Below are positions 1-9,627 of a stretch of 64,000 bases of DNA, piece by piece (within the stretch, counting starts at the first letter, position 1; each line of letters starts with the position of its first letter). The stretch is taken from the NCBI GenBank assembly GCA_013822725.1, contig PNKX01000018.1, forward strand, positions 52,354-116,353, read 5' to 3'. A model generated the notes under the pieces. The model saw only the letters and a list, made by a program, of their open reading frames with translations. It did no database searches and was not told the origin of the DNA. The DNA comes from Pirellula sp. Its GTDB lineage: Bacteria > Planctomycetota > Planctomycetia > Pirellulales > Lacipirellulaceae. A program made the translations under genes and the position numbers.

Positions 1-2
1 TG

Positions 3-896
3 TTGGTGCTGACGCAGCTTTCGGTTGGGGCGTTTTGCGTCGGCCTGGCTCTCGATGCGCTCGTTGTACTGCCCGGGGGAACGTCGTTGCGGCCGGTGCA
101 TGCGGTGGCGGCGCTCGGGTTCGGATTGCTGGCGCTCGGGTCGAGTTTGCTTCATCTTGGGAGGCCGCAATTCGCGTTTCGGGCGATCCTGGGGCTGCGG
201 CATTCTTGGCTAAGCCGCGAGATCGTCGCCTTCGGGTTGTTCGCCGGGTGTGCGTCGGCCTATGCGGCGGCGGTATATCTCGTCGGGCGAATCGATTTCA
301 ACCTCGAACCGGCGATCGAGCCGCTTGGCTGGAGCGTCGCCGCGACGGGAGCCATCGCCGTCTTTTGCTCGGTGATGATTTACGTTTTTACCCAGCGGGA
401 GTATTGGAGTTTCAGCCGCGTTGGCGTGCGGTTTACGTTGACCTGTGCGTTGTTGGGGATTGCGGCGATGTGGCTGAGCATTCTCGCCGCGATGATCGCG
501 GCGCCGTCGCTGCAGCTGACGGAGTTGGTCGCCAAGGTGAGCCCACTGCTCTGTCAGGCGTTGATCGTTACGGCCGTTGTGAAGTTGACTTGGGAAGCGG
601 CGATCTTCCGCCACCTGTTGTTTCGTCGGATGACGCCGCTGAGACGCTCGGCGATGTTGCAGGCAGGCGACCTCTCGCGAGTGACGCTGGCGCGGTTTGC
701 GCTGGGGCTGCTCGGCGGCGTGATGATGCCGTTGTTCATTCTTCGGCAAGCGACGGAAGCGGGCAACGTGACCGGCGTCGAGTTCGTAGCGGCGACGAGC
801 CTGCTGTTCATCGCCTGCCTCGCCGGCGAACTGTTGGAGCGTTACCTCTTCTTCACCGCCTGCGCGGCCCCGAGAATGCCGGGAGGAATTCGTTGA
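3..896 (+). CDS. DmsC/YnfH-like molybdoenzyme membrane anchor subunit (5' end cut by window)
   Basis: A strongly hydrophobic protein of about 297 visible residues with roughly eight membrane-spanning stretches. The early segment ([16 protein letters not shown], then [10 protein letters not shown]) matches the DmsC-type quinol-oxidising anchor family, where the conserved His and Arg lie near the periplasmic face. Such anchors pass electrons between the quinone pool and a molybdopterin enzyme, usually through a 4Fe-4S subunit. The reading frame is open to the left edge, so the TTG at position 3 is probably not the true start; an iron-sulphur domain or gene may lie just outside. Its stop overlaps the start of the molybdoenzyme gene by one base (TGATG), so the two are translationally coupled and probably form one membrane-bound complex. 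Confidence 0.72.
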   Translation: MVLTQLSVGAFCVGLALDALVVLPGGTSLRPVHAVAALGFGLLALGSSLLHLGRPQFAFRAILGLRHSWLSREIVAFGLFAGCASAYAAAVYLVGRIDFNLEPAIEPLGWSVAATGAIAVFCSVMIYVFTQREYWSFSRVGVRFTLTCALLGIAAMWLSILAAMIAAPSLQLTELVAKVSPLLCQALIVTAVVKLTWEAAIFRHLLFRRMTPLRRSAMLQAGDLSRVTLARFALGLLGGVMMPLFILRQATEAGNVTGVEFVAATSLLFIACLAGELLERYLFFTACAAPRMPGGIR

Positions 897-3139
897 TGAG
901 CACCACTCAGACAAATGGCGCGGGCATGCCTCCAGCGCGCGACTTTGGTCGCTACATCCCACTGTTGCTGCAGCGGACCGGGCCGCTGACGGAGACGTTG
1001 TCGCTCACGCCCGCCGAGGTTGGCAACGGCCTGCTGCCGCAGCAGATACAGGGCGACAGCCTAACGACGTCAGTCTGTGGCTTCTGCTCCACCGGCTGCA
1101 ATCTCAATATTCATCTGCGCGACCAACAGGCAATTGGCCTCAGCCCCGCGCCGGACTATCCAGTGAATCTCGGCATGGCGTGCCCCAAGGGTTGGGAGGC
1201 GCTCACGGTGCTCGACGCTCCTGACCGGGCAACGCGGCCCCTGCTGCGCAACGCCGCCGGCAAGCTGGAACCGGTCAGTTGGGACGTCGCGGCGTCAACG
1301 TTCACCGAGCGGATGAAGGCGATCCAACGCGAGCATGGCCCGCAGTCGATCGCGTTTCTCAGCACGGGCCAAATCGTGACCGAGGAGATGGCGCTGCTAG
1401 GCGCGCTAGCCAAGTTCGGCATGGGAATGCTCCACGGCGACGGCAACACTCGCCAGTGCATGGCGACCGCGGTCGTCGCTTACAAGCAGGCGTTCGGCTT
1501 CGACGCGCCGCCGTATACCTACGCTGATTTTGAGCAGTCGGATACGATCGTGCTCGTCGGCAGCAATCTCTGTATTGCCCACCCGATTCTGTGGCAACGG
1601 GTGATGCGGAATCAGTTCGATCCGAACATCATCGCCATCGATCCGCGGACAACCGAAACGACGATGGCGGCGTCGCAGCATTTGGCGTTGCAGCCGAAGT
1701 CGGACCTGACGCTGTTTTACGGCGTGGCGAACCTGCTCATCGAGCGCGACTGGATTGACCATGAGTTTATTGACGCTCACACGAAAGGGTTCGACGAATT
1801 CGCAGCGTTTGTCCAGGCGTTTCCGCTCACCCGCGTCGTCGAGGAAACGGGGCTCGCCCCCGAAGCGATCGAACAGTTCGCCCAGTCGATCCACGACGGA
1901 CTGCGGGTTTCGTTCTGGTGGACGATGGGGGTTAACCAAAGTCACCAGGCCGTTCGCACCGCGCAGGCGATCATCAACCTCGCGCTGATGACAGGCAATA
2001 TCGGCCGACCGGGAACGGGCGCGAACTCGATCACCGGCCAGTGCAACGCGATGGGTTCGCGGCTTTTCAGCAACACGACCAATCTGCTGGGCGGGCACGA
2101 CTTTGCGAACGCCGAGCATCGCCAGAAGGTCGCCAACGTGCTGGCGATCGACGAATCAACGATCCCGCAAGAAGCGAGTTGGCCCTACCACCGCATCATG
2201 GAAGGGATTTTGCGTCGCGAGATTCGCGGCTTGTGGGTCGTCGCCACGAACCCGGCCCACTCCTGGATCAATCAGGAGACGGCCCGCGACATTCTCTCGC
2301 GGCTCGACTTCCTCGTAGTGCAGGACATGTACCACACGACCGAGACGGCGCGAATCGCCGACCTCGTGCTCCCCGCCGCCGCCTGGGGGGAGAAGGAAGG
2401 GACCTTCATCAACTCCGAACGGCGGATCGGCGTCGCCAGTAAGGTCTCACGGGCGCCGGGCGAAGCGCTCGCCGACTTCCACATTTTCAAACTGCTCGCC
2501 GAGTATTGGGGCTGTGGCGAAATGTTCCGCCGCTGGGAATCGCCGGCGGCGGTGTTCGAGATCCTTAAGCAACTGAGCGCCGGCCAGCCGTGCGACGTTA
2601 CCGGCATCGACGACTACGAGATGCTCCGCGATTTGGGCGGCGTCCAATGGCCCTATCCCGCGGGGAGTGAGGAACCGGCGACCGAACGCCGACTTTTCGC
2701 TGATGGCCGCTTCTTTCACTCGGACGGACGCGCGAAGTTCATTTGTGAAGAGCCGCGACCGCTGCCCGAGCCGACGACGAGCAAGTATCCCTTCACGCTA
2801 CTCACCGGCCGCGGTTCGGTAGCGCAGTGGCATACGCAAACCCGTACGGCGAAGTCGGCGGTGTTGCGCAAGCTCTACCCGGAGGAGCTTTACGTCGAGA
2901 TCAATCCGCACGACGCGGCCGAGCAACGGCTCGGCTCGGGTGATCTCGTCGTGGTCTCCTCACAGCGCGGCGCTGTTCAAGGCCGCGCCTTGGTCACGCC
3001 CGCGGTCCAGCCGGGGCAGCTCTTCATTCCAATGCACTACGAGGCGACGAATCGCCTCACCCATCCGTCGTTCGATCCTTACTCGCACCAGCCTTCGTAC
3101 AAGGCGTGCGCGGTGAGGATTGAACTTGCTTCGCGCTAA
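896..3139 (+). CDS. Molybdopterin oxidoreductase, assimilatory nitrate reductase type (NasC/NarB-like)
   Basis: A 747-residue molybdenum-bis-MGD enzyme. The N-terminal 4Fe-4S motif is Cys61-x2-Cys64-x3-Cys68 with Cys96 in MACPKGW. The stretch [20 protein letters not shown] holds Cys188, the likely Mo ligand, in the form typical of NasA/NarB nitrate reductases. A molybdopterin dinucleotide-binding domain ([13 protein letters not shown] onward) closes the protein. The length fits the family. The ATG at 896 is chosen because a GGGAGG site lies about nine bases upstream and the protein begins just ahead of the Fe-S domain; the same frame is open far upstream but out of phase with the anchor gene. 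It probably reduces nitrate to nitrite in the cytoplasm. The linked membrane anchor is unusual for an assimilatory enzyme and suggests quinol as electron donor. Another CISM-family substrate is possible. Confidence 0.85.
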   Translation: MSTTQTNGAGMPPARDFGRYIPLLLQRTGPLTETLSLTPAEVGNGLLPQQIQGDSLTTSVCGFCSTGCNLNIHLRDQQAIGLSPAPDYPVNLGMACPKGWEALTVLDAPDRATRPLLRNAAGKLEPVSWDVAASTFTERMKAIQREHGPQSIAFLSTGQIVTEEMALLGALAKFGMGMLHGDGNTRQCMATAVVAYKQAFGFDAPPYTYADFEQSDTIVLVGSNLCIAHPILWQRVMRNQFDPNIIAIDPRTTETTMAASQHLALQPKSDLTLFYGVANLLIERDWIDHEFIDAHTKGFDEFAAFVQAFPLTRVVEETGLAPEAIEQFAQSIHDGLRVSFWWTMGVNQSHQAVRTAQAIINLALMTGNIGRPGTGANSITGQCNAMGSRLFSNTTNLLGGHDFANAEHRQKVANVLAIDESTIPQEASWPYHRIMEGILRREIRGLWVVATNPAHSWINQETARDILSRLDFLVVQDMYHTTETARIADLVLPAAAWGEKEGTFINSERRIGVASKVSRAPGEALADFHIFKLLAEYWGCGEMFRRWESPAAVFEILKQLSAGQPCDVTGIDDYEMLRDLGGVQWPYPAGSEEPATERRLFADGRFFHSDGRAKFICEEPRPLPEPTTSKYPFTLLTGRGSVAQWHTQTRTAKSAVLRKLYPEELYVEINPHDAAEQRLGSGDLVVVSSQRGAVQGRALVTPAVQPGQLFIPMHYEATNRLTHPSFDPYSHQPSYKACAVRIELASR

Positions 3140-3428
3140 TGATGCAGTGCTGCCTGTGCTAATCAGATGCACTCATGACCTTTTTGTGTAGCGAACGTTT
3201 CGCCTTGCCAGCGCGACCTGGCGAGGGAGGTTGCCGTCTCGGTCGAACGGCCGCACGCGGCCTGTGGCGGCCCGCAGAGTTGGCTCCGGCGGCGTTCCGA
3301 TGGCAGCGACTCTGCTGTCTCAGGGAGGAAATCTCACGGTCAATCAGGCGTTTCGTCGAAGCTGCCCTTAGTTGGCCACCAGGCGGGCGCCATTTTTCGG
3401 CTACCCGAAGTCACGGATGACTCGACCC

Positions 3429-5087
3429 ATGAAACGCTCCTATCGACTGCTAGCACTCTCTTGCGGGTTGCTCGCGTCGCAATTTGGCCTGCCTATCGGG
3501 GCGGCCGCCGAGGAGTCGATCCTCACGCTCCGGCAGCCCGCGGCGATCAACGCCGCGGCTCAGGGCGCGGTTCATGATGCGCCGACGATTCCTGAGCCTG
3601 TCGCGGGCGACGGTTCCTACGAGGTCGCCATGCTGCAGCCGGGCGACGCCGAGGAGGCCGAAGGAGACGACGACGCCGAAACGGACGACGAGGCGATCAG
3701 CGCGGAAGGGTACGGCCCTGCTCCTGCTAGTGGACCCTACCCGCAACCGAACCCGAAAAATCCGTGCGCCGAGTCGCACAAGAACGTTTTCTATCTCAAT
3801 AACTTCAGCTACCTCAAGGATCCTGCATATCACGGCGACTGCTTCGGCGACCGCCTGAAGCTGATGCCGTTGGGAATCTATAACGATTGGGGAACTCTCG
3901 ACGTCGGCGGCCAGTACCGCGCCCAGTACAAGCATGAAGTCGGCATGGGCAACGCCGTCAGCGGTCCCGGGGCGCTACGGTTTGAAGATACCGAGTTCGA
4001 CCTGTTCCTCAACCGGATGAGAGTTTACGGCAACTGGCGGATGGACGAGGCGTCGCGAATCTACGTCGAAGGAATCTACGCCGACACGACGACCGACGGC
4101 GGCGAGTATCGCCCGCGTTTCACTGACGACAACTTTGGCGACTTACTCAACTGCTTCGCCGAGCATTCGGTCGCCGACGGCATGTGGACGGCGCGGGTCG
4201 GCCGCCAGGAAATGATCTTTGGCGCCCAACGGTTGATTTCGCCTCTCGACTGGGCGAATACTCGCCGGACCTTCGAAGGCGCCATGCTGTTGTACGAAGA
4301 CGGCCCCTGGTCGATTGACACTTTCTACACGGCCTACGTTCCGCCGCTGGCGAATCAGTTCGATAAAGCCGACTGGCAACAGCAGTTTTACGGTTCGTAC
4401 GCCGTCTACACCACTTCGCCGAACAATACGCTCGACCTGTACTACATCGGCTACGACAATCGCCGCCCAGGCGAGATCGTGAGCGACTTTTCGCTCCATA
4501 CGTTCGGCTCGCGACTGTTCCGCACGTTTGAGAACAACTGGATGTTCGAAACTGAAGGGGGCGTTCAGTTGGGCCGCCAGAGCGGACTTGGCAAGGACCA
4601 ACGGGCCGGATTCGCGACCGTCGGCGTCGGACGCAAGGCCCCTGATCACGAGTGGCGACCCGAGCTCTGGACCTACTTCGATTACGCCTCGGGCAACGAC
4701 GGCGGCGACGACTTCACGCGGTTCAATCAGCTCTTTCCGCTCGGCCACAAATACTTCGGCTTCATCGACGCGGTCGCGCGATCGAACATTCAATCGCCGA
4801 ACGTCTTGCTGACGGCGAAGCCGCCTAAGACCGACTGGGAACTGCTCTGCTGGTACTGGTACTTCCGCGCGGATCAAGCAGGCGACATCGTCCCCGCGCT
4901 CGGCGCCACGGAATTGCAGCGACTCGATAAGAACTTCCTCGGCCAGGAACTCGACTTAATCGCAAAGTACGTAATCGGCCCGCGGTCGAACATCTTGTTC
5001 GGCTATTCTCACTTTTGGCGCGCCGACAAAATTATCTCGCCGCACGACGCGGACTTCGCTTACAGCCAGTGGGAAGTGAACTTCTAA
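3429..5087 (+). CDS. Alginate-export-family outer-membrane porin
   Basis: A protein of 552 residues with a Lys-Arg signal peptide (MKRSYRLLALSCGLLASQF) cut near GAAAEES, then an acidic Glu/Asp-rich linker, then a long beta-strand-rich domain. Strand-like motifs such as DVGGQYRAQYKHE, LNRMRVYGNWRM and ARVGRQEMIFGAQRLI are typical of the Alginate_exp beta-barrel family, which forms outer-membrane channels for anionic solutes. In-frame ATG codons at 3372 and 3417 are alternatives; 3429 gives the cleanest signal peptide. The 289 bases between it and the nitrate reductase hold no convincing gene. Placement after a nitrate reductase suggests a nitrate or nitrite porin, but this is inference from position only. 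Confidence 0.75.
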   Translation: MKRSYRLLALSCGLLASQFGLPIGAAAEESILTLRQPAAINAAAQGAVHDAPTIPEPVAGDGSYEVAMLQPGDAEEAEGDDDAETDDEAISAEGYGPAPASGPYPQPNPKNPCAESHKNVFYLNNFSYLKDPAYHGDCFGDRLKLMPLGIYNDWGTLDVGGQYRAQYKHEVGMGNAVSGPGALRFEDTEFDLFLNRMRVYGNWRMDEASRIYVEGIYADTTTDGGEYRPRFTDDNFGDLLNCFAEHSVADGMWTARVGRQEMIFGAQRLISPLDWANTRRTFEGAMLLYEDGPWSIDTFYTAYVPPLANQFDKADWQQQFYGSYAVYTTSPNNTLDLYYIGYDNRRPGEIVSDFSLHTFGSRLFRTFENNWMFETEGGVQLGRQSGLGKDQRAGFATVGVGRKAPDHEWRPELWTYFDYASGNDGGDDFTRFNQLFPLGHKYFGFIDAVARSNIQSPNVLLTAKPPKTDWELLCWYWYFRADQAGDIVPALGATELQRLDKNFLGQELDLIAKYVIGPRSNILFGYSHFWRADKIISPHDADFAYSQWEVNF

Positions 5088-5121
5088 TGCAGGCGAGCTC
5101 GCGACGACATAAAAGACAAGC

Positions 5122-5140
5122 CGCCGGTCATTAACCGGCG
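5122..5140 (+). terminator. Hairpin after the porin gene
   Basis: A perfect 7-bp stem (CGCCGGT / ACCGGCG) with a 5-base loop, 34 bases after the porin stop. There is no T-run, so it may be a transcript-end hairpin or a simple palindrome rather than a strong intrinsic terminator. Confidence 0.4.
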
Positions 5141-5264
5141 ACTATGTCACTGGCGTCTCCTACGAACGAAGCAAAGTCGCCACTCGTCACGTCCTCGACG
5201 GCTTCTCTGCGACGGCCACGGCAGGGGACGCGGTTTAGGCCAACGGCGACGATAACTAAACCTG

Positions 5265-5522
5265 GTGCACGGGTTCAACAACGACAACCACCGCAGCACC
5301 GGGTGGTGCGTTAGAAACCTGCACGTCTCCGTCGGGACCAGCTTCAATAGCGGTTCCGGCAACCGCAACTTCACGGCCTCGATGCTCGGCAACCTGGCGA
5401 ATCACGGTTATAATCGCACTTTCCACGTCGGGCTGCAGGCCGTGCCTGAACCAGCGACGGCTTTTCTAGGGATGGTCAGTTTTTTGAGCGTGCATGCGAC
5501 TCGACGGCGCCGCCGACTATAA
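5265..5522 (+). pseudogene. C-terminal remnant of a PEP-CTERM protein
   Basis: An 85-codon reading frame ends in a complete PEP-CTERM sorting tail: VPEPATAFLGMVSF, then a short hydrophobic run and the basic end TRRRRRL. There is no signal peptide, the only available start is GTG, and an in-frame TAA lies 12 bases upstream. This looks like the last part of an exported, exosortase-processed protein whose front has been lost. The segment before the tail (YNRTFHVGLQ) weakly recalls the end of formylglycine-generating-enzyme-like domains, which often precede PEP-CTERM in planctomycetes. The bases from 5523 to 5718 contain a 9-bp inverted repeat (5648-5656 with 5675-5683) and no gene. Confidence 0.5.
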
Positions 5523-5718
5523 TCGGCGGTGATTCGCTGCGATGCGTCGATGTCGCAGCGCTAGCTTCGTGACTTGAGAATTCTAGAATCGCGACTTCCA
5601 CGGCCAGTGAGAGGGCCAGGACGGTCGAGAGACGGTAAACAGCTGAAGCCTTCGGAAGTGCGTAGCCACGCGCCTCCGAAGGCCATGCCGTTGGTAAACG
5701 GAACTGAGAGTTCGCATC

Positions 5719-8700
5719 ATGATTCAAGTATTTTGGCGGCGACGACGTTCCTCCATCACGAACTGTCTGGAATGGCCCTCGCGCGTCGCCGTGCGACGGC
5801 AAGCCATCGGGAGTCGGTCGCTACGCTTCGAATCGCTCGAAGATCGGCGGGTGCTGGCCGCGGTCCCGACCGGCTTCACCGAGTCGATCATCGCGTCGAA
5901 CCTCACCAGCCCCATCGCGATGACTGCCGAGCCCTCCGGCCATCGCATGTGGGTCGCCTTTCAGGACGGCAGGTTGGGCGTCATCGAGCACGACGCGATG
6001 CAGTCGCAAGCGGTCTATACGCTCCCCTGCGACGGTTCCGGCGAACGCGGCTTCCAGGGGATCACGCTCGATCCCGACTTCGAGAACAACGGCTACATCT
6101 ACGTCTATTACACGGCGGCTGCGCCTTCGAGTCACAACCGCCTGAGTCGACTGACGGTCGATCCCACCACTCAGAACACCATTCTCGCCGGCAGCGAAGT
6201 GGTGCTGCTAGACCTTCCCCTCTTCTCGCAGTTGCCGACGAACCAAGCCCCGATCTGGCACATGGGCGGCGCGATTCATTTCTTGCAAGACGGCACGATT
6301 GCGATTCAGATCGGCGACCACCTGAATAACAGCATCGTCCAGAACAACAACTCGCCGCTCGGCAAAGTGCTGCGCGTCAATGCCGACGGCACGCCTCGTA
6401 CCGACAATCCGTTTTACAACCCTGCCGATACGAACCCCGCGGGGGGCAACGATTGGAACGGCAACGCTCCCGGCGACATTGATTGGATCGATTACGTCTG
6501 GGCCTCCGGCCTGCGCAATCCCTTCAGTGGCGACGTCGACCCGGTCACCGGTCGCTACTTCGTCAACGACGTCGGCGAAGGGTCGTGGGAGGAAATCAAC
6601 GAAGCGACCACGGCGGGACGAAACTTCGGCTGGCCCACCACCGAGGGGGCGTTCAATCCGGCGACGTTCCCGAATTTCACGAATCCGGTGCTCGCCTACA
6701 GCCATAGCGAAGACAGCGCCATCACCGGCGGCGCGTTCTACAGCGGGGCGCTCGCTCAGTTCCCAGCAGCGTATCAAGGAGTCTACTTCTATTCCCAGTT
6801 CACTTCGGGAAACATCAAGTACATCAACCCGGCCAGTCCGGGCACGGCCGTCACGTTCGCCACCGGCGCCGAGTACCCGATGAACCTTGAGGTCGCGGCG
6901 GACGGGTCGCTCTATTACATCGCCCGTGGAGCGGGGGCAGGGGGGGCGCCGGGAATTGGGACAGGGACGATTCGCAAGATTCAGTACGCCGCCAATATCG
7001 CGCCTCATATCAGCCAACAGCCAGTCGACCTGCTCGTCTCGGTTGGCTTCGACGCACAGTTCACGGTGAGCGCCGCAGGGACGACGCCGCTGAGCTACCA
7101 ATGGCAGCGCCACAATGGCGTCGAGTTCGTCAACGTCCCAGGCGCCACGGCCGCGACGTTTACTCTCAGCAATGTCTCGATGGCCGACAATGGCGCGCAG
7201 CTTCGCGTCGTCGTCACGAATTTGATCGGCACAGCCGTGAGCGACGTCGCGACCCTTTCGGTCACGACCGACACGCCGCCGACGCCGACGATCCTAACGC
7301 CGTTCGTGGAAACAAAATACGCGGCCGGAAACACAATCTCCTTCTCCGCCGCCGCTACAGATATTGAAGACGGAACGCTCGGCGGCGCCGCGATGACGTG
7401 GCAGGTTGACTTCCACCACGACACCCACTCCCACCCCTTCATGGCGCCCCTCACGGGCGTCGCCGCGGGGAGCTTCGTCATTCCGACCATCGGCGAAACG
7501 TCGGCGAACGTTTGGTATCGAATCACGCTCTCGGTCGTCGATTCCGCTGGGCTGAAGACGACAATTTCACGCGACGTTCATCCCGTCACCAGCAACTTCA
7601 ACGTGCTGACGAGCTTCGGCAGCGGCCAGATCCTCGTCGATGGCCAGCCCCATTCAGCCCCGCTGACGACCACAGGCGTCGTCAACATCGAACGGACGCT
7701 CACGGCGCCCGGCACGCAACTAACTCCCAGCGGCGAACTAGCGACGTTCGTCCGCTGGCTCGACGGCGAGACGCACAATACGCGTACTATTTCGACGCCG
7801 GCCAGCGACAAGGCGTACATTGCCGTCTATGCCAACGCCTCTGATTCGCTCGCGTTTTTGAGCGACTTGCCGGTCTCCAACGAACCGCCGCCCAATGGTT
7901 GGGGACCGATCGAACGCGACACGAGCAATGGCGAAGCAGCGGCCGGCGACGGCGTGCCGATGGCCATCGAGGGCGTTGGCTACGCAAAAGGGCTTGGCGT
8001 CCATGCGAACTCCGACGTCCAATACCAACTCGGAGGCTCCTTCGAGCGATTCATCGCCGACATGGGAGTCGACGACGAAACTGGGGCCGGCGGTTCCGTA
8101 TCGTTCCAGGTCTACGGCGACGGGGTGCTCCTGTTCAACTCGGGGACGATGACAGGCTCGAGCGCCAACCAAAAGGTCGACGTCAGCGTCGTTGGCGTCC
8201 AGGTCCTGCGGTTGGTCGTGAATAACGCTGGCGATGGCGACGGTTTGGACCATGCCAATTGGGCCAACGCCCGCCTCATCGGCGATCAAACGGGCAACCA
8301 GATTTACGTCAACTTCCAGACGGCCGCGGCCACGGTTCCCACCGGCTACCTTGCCGACGCGGGGCTCGTCTACGCCAACCGCGGCAACGGCCAGTCGTAT
8401 GGATGGTCCGTCAGTCATGCCGACGTCGCCCGCGATCGCGACGTCAACGCCGATCAGCGGCTCGACACGCTCAACCAGTTCCACGTCGGGGCGACTTGGG
8501 AGTTAGCTTTGCCCAACGGCGTTTACGCGGTAACGATGTCGATCGGCGATCCCTCGTTCACTTCCACGCATACGCTGAACGCAGAAGGCGTTTCTTTCTG
8601 GGACAATCTGACGCTTAATGCTAACCAATTCCGTCAACGGACCATGCTCGTCGCGGTGGTCGACGGTCGACTGACGCTCGATCAGGGCAATGGGCCCAAG

Positions 8701-9330
8701 CGTGGCGCTCGGCCCAATTACATCGAGGTGATTCCGACGGCCACGCCGGTCGCGTTTCCGTTAGCACTCGGCGACTTCAACGCCGACGCTCATGTCGACG
8801 GGGCCGATTTCCTGCAGTGGCAGCGCGGCTACGGCGCCACGAACGCCGCTCATTCGCAAGGCGACGGCGATGAGGACGGCGACGTCGACCGCGCCGACCT
8901 CACGGTCTGGCAGGCGAGCTTCGCCACCACTTACCCAGCGGCAACGGCGGCGACTGCGACGACGCTCGAAGTTAGTTCTGCAACTGCGCTCGCCGCCAGC
9001 CTGCTGACTGCCGAAGAGATGATGCTCGCAGAAGGGCTCGGACAGACTCCATTTCGGCTGACGACGTTGGGTCTGCCGTCTCTCTTTGCTTCAGCAATCC
9101 GTCAGCCCTCGTTGTTGCGCGCCCAGCGCATTGATCAAGCACTGCGAACCGTCGCCGCGTCGGCCCGCCATGCTGCCGTCGACGTCGACTGGCCATCGGC
9201 CGATGACGGCGAATTTTTCGCCAGCGCAAGCGCTGCGAACGCCCGCGACAAAGCTGTCGGCAGGCTTGGCTTTGGCCGGTTCAATTGCGAATTGAGCGAC
9301 GAGTCCGCTCCCTCGATCGATTCGTTGTGA
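5719..9330 (+). CDS. LEPR-XLL secreted protein: sorbosone/glucose dehydrogenase-like propeller, Ig-like, NPCBM and dockerin domains
   Basis: A 1203-residue exported protein. The N-terminus is Arg-rich and carries the LEPR-XLL motif (LRFESLEDRRVLAA, residues about 35-48). Residues about 50-430 form a GSDH-like six-bladed propeller with GFQGITLDPDFENNGYIYVY and VWASGLRNPF. Such domains oxidise sugars with PQQ or serve as binding modules. An Ig-like region (GFDAQFTVSAAGTTPLSYQW) follows. An NPCBM domain (GYAKGLGVHANSDVQYQL) lies near residues 725-850, then a malectin-like stretch. Near residue 1020 is a dockerin with two calcium-loop repeats (DFNADAHVDGADFLQWQRG; DGDEDGDVDRADLTVWQ). It has no PEP-CTERM; the tail contains RAQRIDQALRTVA, resembling the ends of the other LEPR-XLL proteins here. 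Probably extracellular or cell-surface carbohydrate binding or oxidation. Confidence 0.85.
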   Translation: MIQVFWRRRRSSITNCLEWPSRVAVRRQAIGSRSLRFESLEDRRVLAAVPTGFTESIIASNLTSPIAMTAEPSGHRMWVAFQDGRLGVIEHDAMQSQAVYTLPCDGSGERGFQGITLDPDFENNGYIYVYYTAAAPSSHNRLSRLTVDPTTQNTILAGSEVVLLDLPLFSQLPTNQAPIWHMGGAIHFLQDGTIAIQIGDHLNNSIVQNNNSPLGKVLRVNADGTPRTDNPFYNPADTNPAGGNDWNGNAPGDIDWIDYVWASGLRNPFSGDVDPVTGRYFVNDVGEGSWEEINEATTAGRNFGWPTTEGAFNPATFPNFTNPVLAYSHSEDSAITGGAFYSGALAQFPAAYQGVYFYSQFTSGNIKYINPASPGTAVTFATGAEYPMNLEVAADGSLYYIARGAGAGGAPGIGTGTIRKIQYAANIAPHISQQPVDLLVSVGFDAQFTVSAAGTTPLSYQWQRHNGVEFVNVPGATAATFTLSNVSMADNGAQLRVVVTNLIGTAVSDVATLSVTTDTPPTPTILTPFVETKYAAGNTISFSAAATDIEDGTLGGAAMTWQVDFHHDTHSHPFMAPLTGVAAGSFVIPTIGETSANVWYRITLSVVDSAGLKTTISRDVHPVTSNFNVLTSFGSGQILVDGQPHSAPLTTTGVVNIERTLTAPGTQLTPSGELATFVRWLDGETHNTRTISTPASDKAYIAVYANASDSLAFLSDLPVSNEPPPNGWGPIERDTSNGEAAAGDGVPMAIEGVGYAKGLGVHANSDVQYQLGGSFERFIADMGVDDETGAGGSVSFQVYGDGVLLFNSGTMTGSSANQKVDVSVVGVQVLRLVVNNAGDGDGLDHANWANARLIGDQTGNQIYVNFQTAAATVPTGYLADAGLVYANRGNGQSYGWSVSHADVARDRDVNADQRLDTLNQFHVGATWELALPNGVYAVTMSIGDPSFTSTHTLNAEGVSFWDNLTLNANQFRQRTMLVAVVDGRLTLDQGNGPKRGARPNYIEVIPTATPVAFPLALGDFNADAHVDGADFLQWQRGYGATNAAHSQGDGDEDGDVDRADLTVWQASFATTYPAATAATATTLEVSSATALAASLLTAEEMMLAEGLGQTPFRLTTLGLPSLFASAIRQPSLLRAQRIDQALRTVAASARHAAVDVDWPSADDGEFFASASAANARDKAVGRLGFGRFNCELSDESAPSIDSL

Positions 9331-9627
9331 GAGCTAGTTTCGAAACGGCAAGCTGCATCATCCTAACGCCGTCTTCAGCATTGGCTCGGCGGTCAGTCAC
9401 GCCGACTGCCGCGTCAGCATCGTCATCGACGGGCAAGTGATTGCAGCGATTCAAGAACCGCTGCCTTCGCTCTTTCTGCACAACGACTGCCGTTGCTCGT
9501 CCCGTACCGCCGCCGCTGTTACAGTAGCGATCGTACGCGCGGTCGATTTCGAGGCGGAGGCATGCCCGATTTAGCGCCGGCGTCTTCTCTGTCGTACAAT
9601 CTTCTCGAAAAACGCCGCCCGACGGAC

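Noticed and set aside
35..895. Long open frame fused in front of the nitrate reductase
   Set aside because: It runs out of frame through the membrane anchor gene; amino-acid content is Arg-rich shadow sequence and a good start with ribosome site lies at 896.
5574..6329. 251-codon + strand frame overlapping the start of the sorbosone-dehydrogenase-like gene
   Set aside because: Out-of-frame shadow rich in Arg and His, with no domain.
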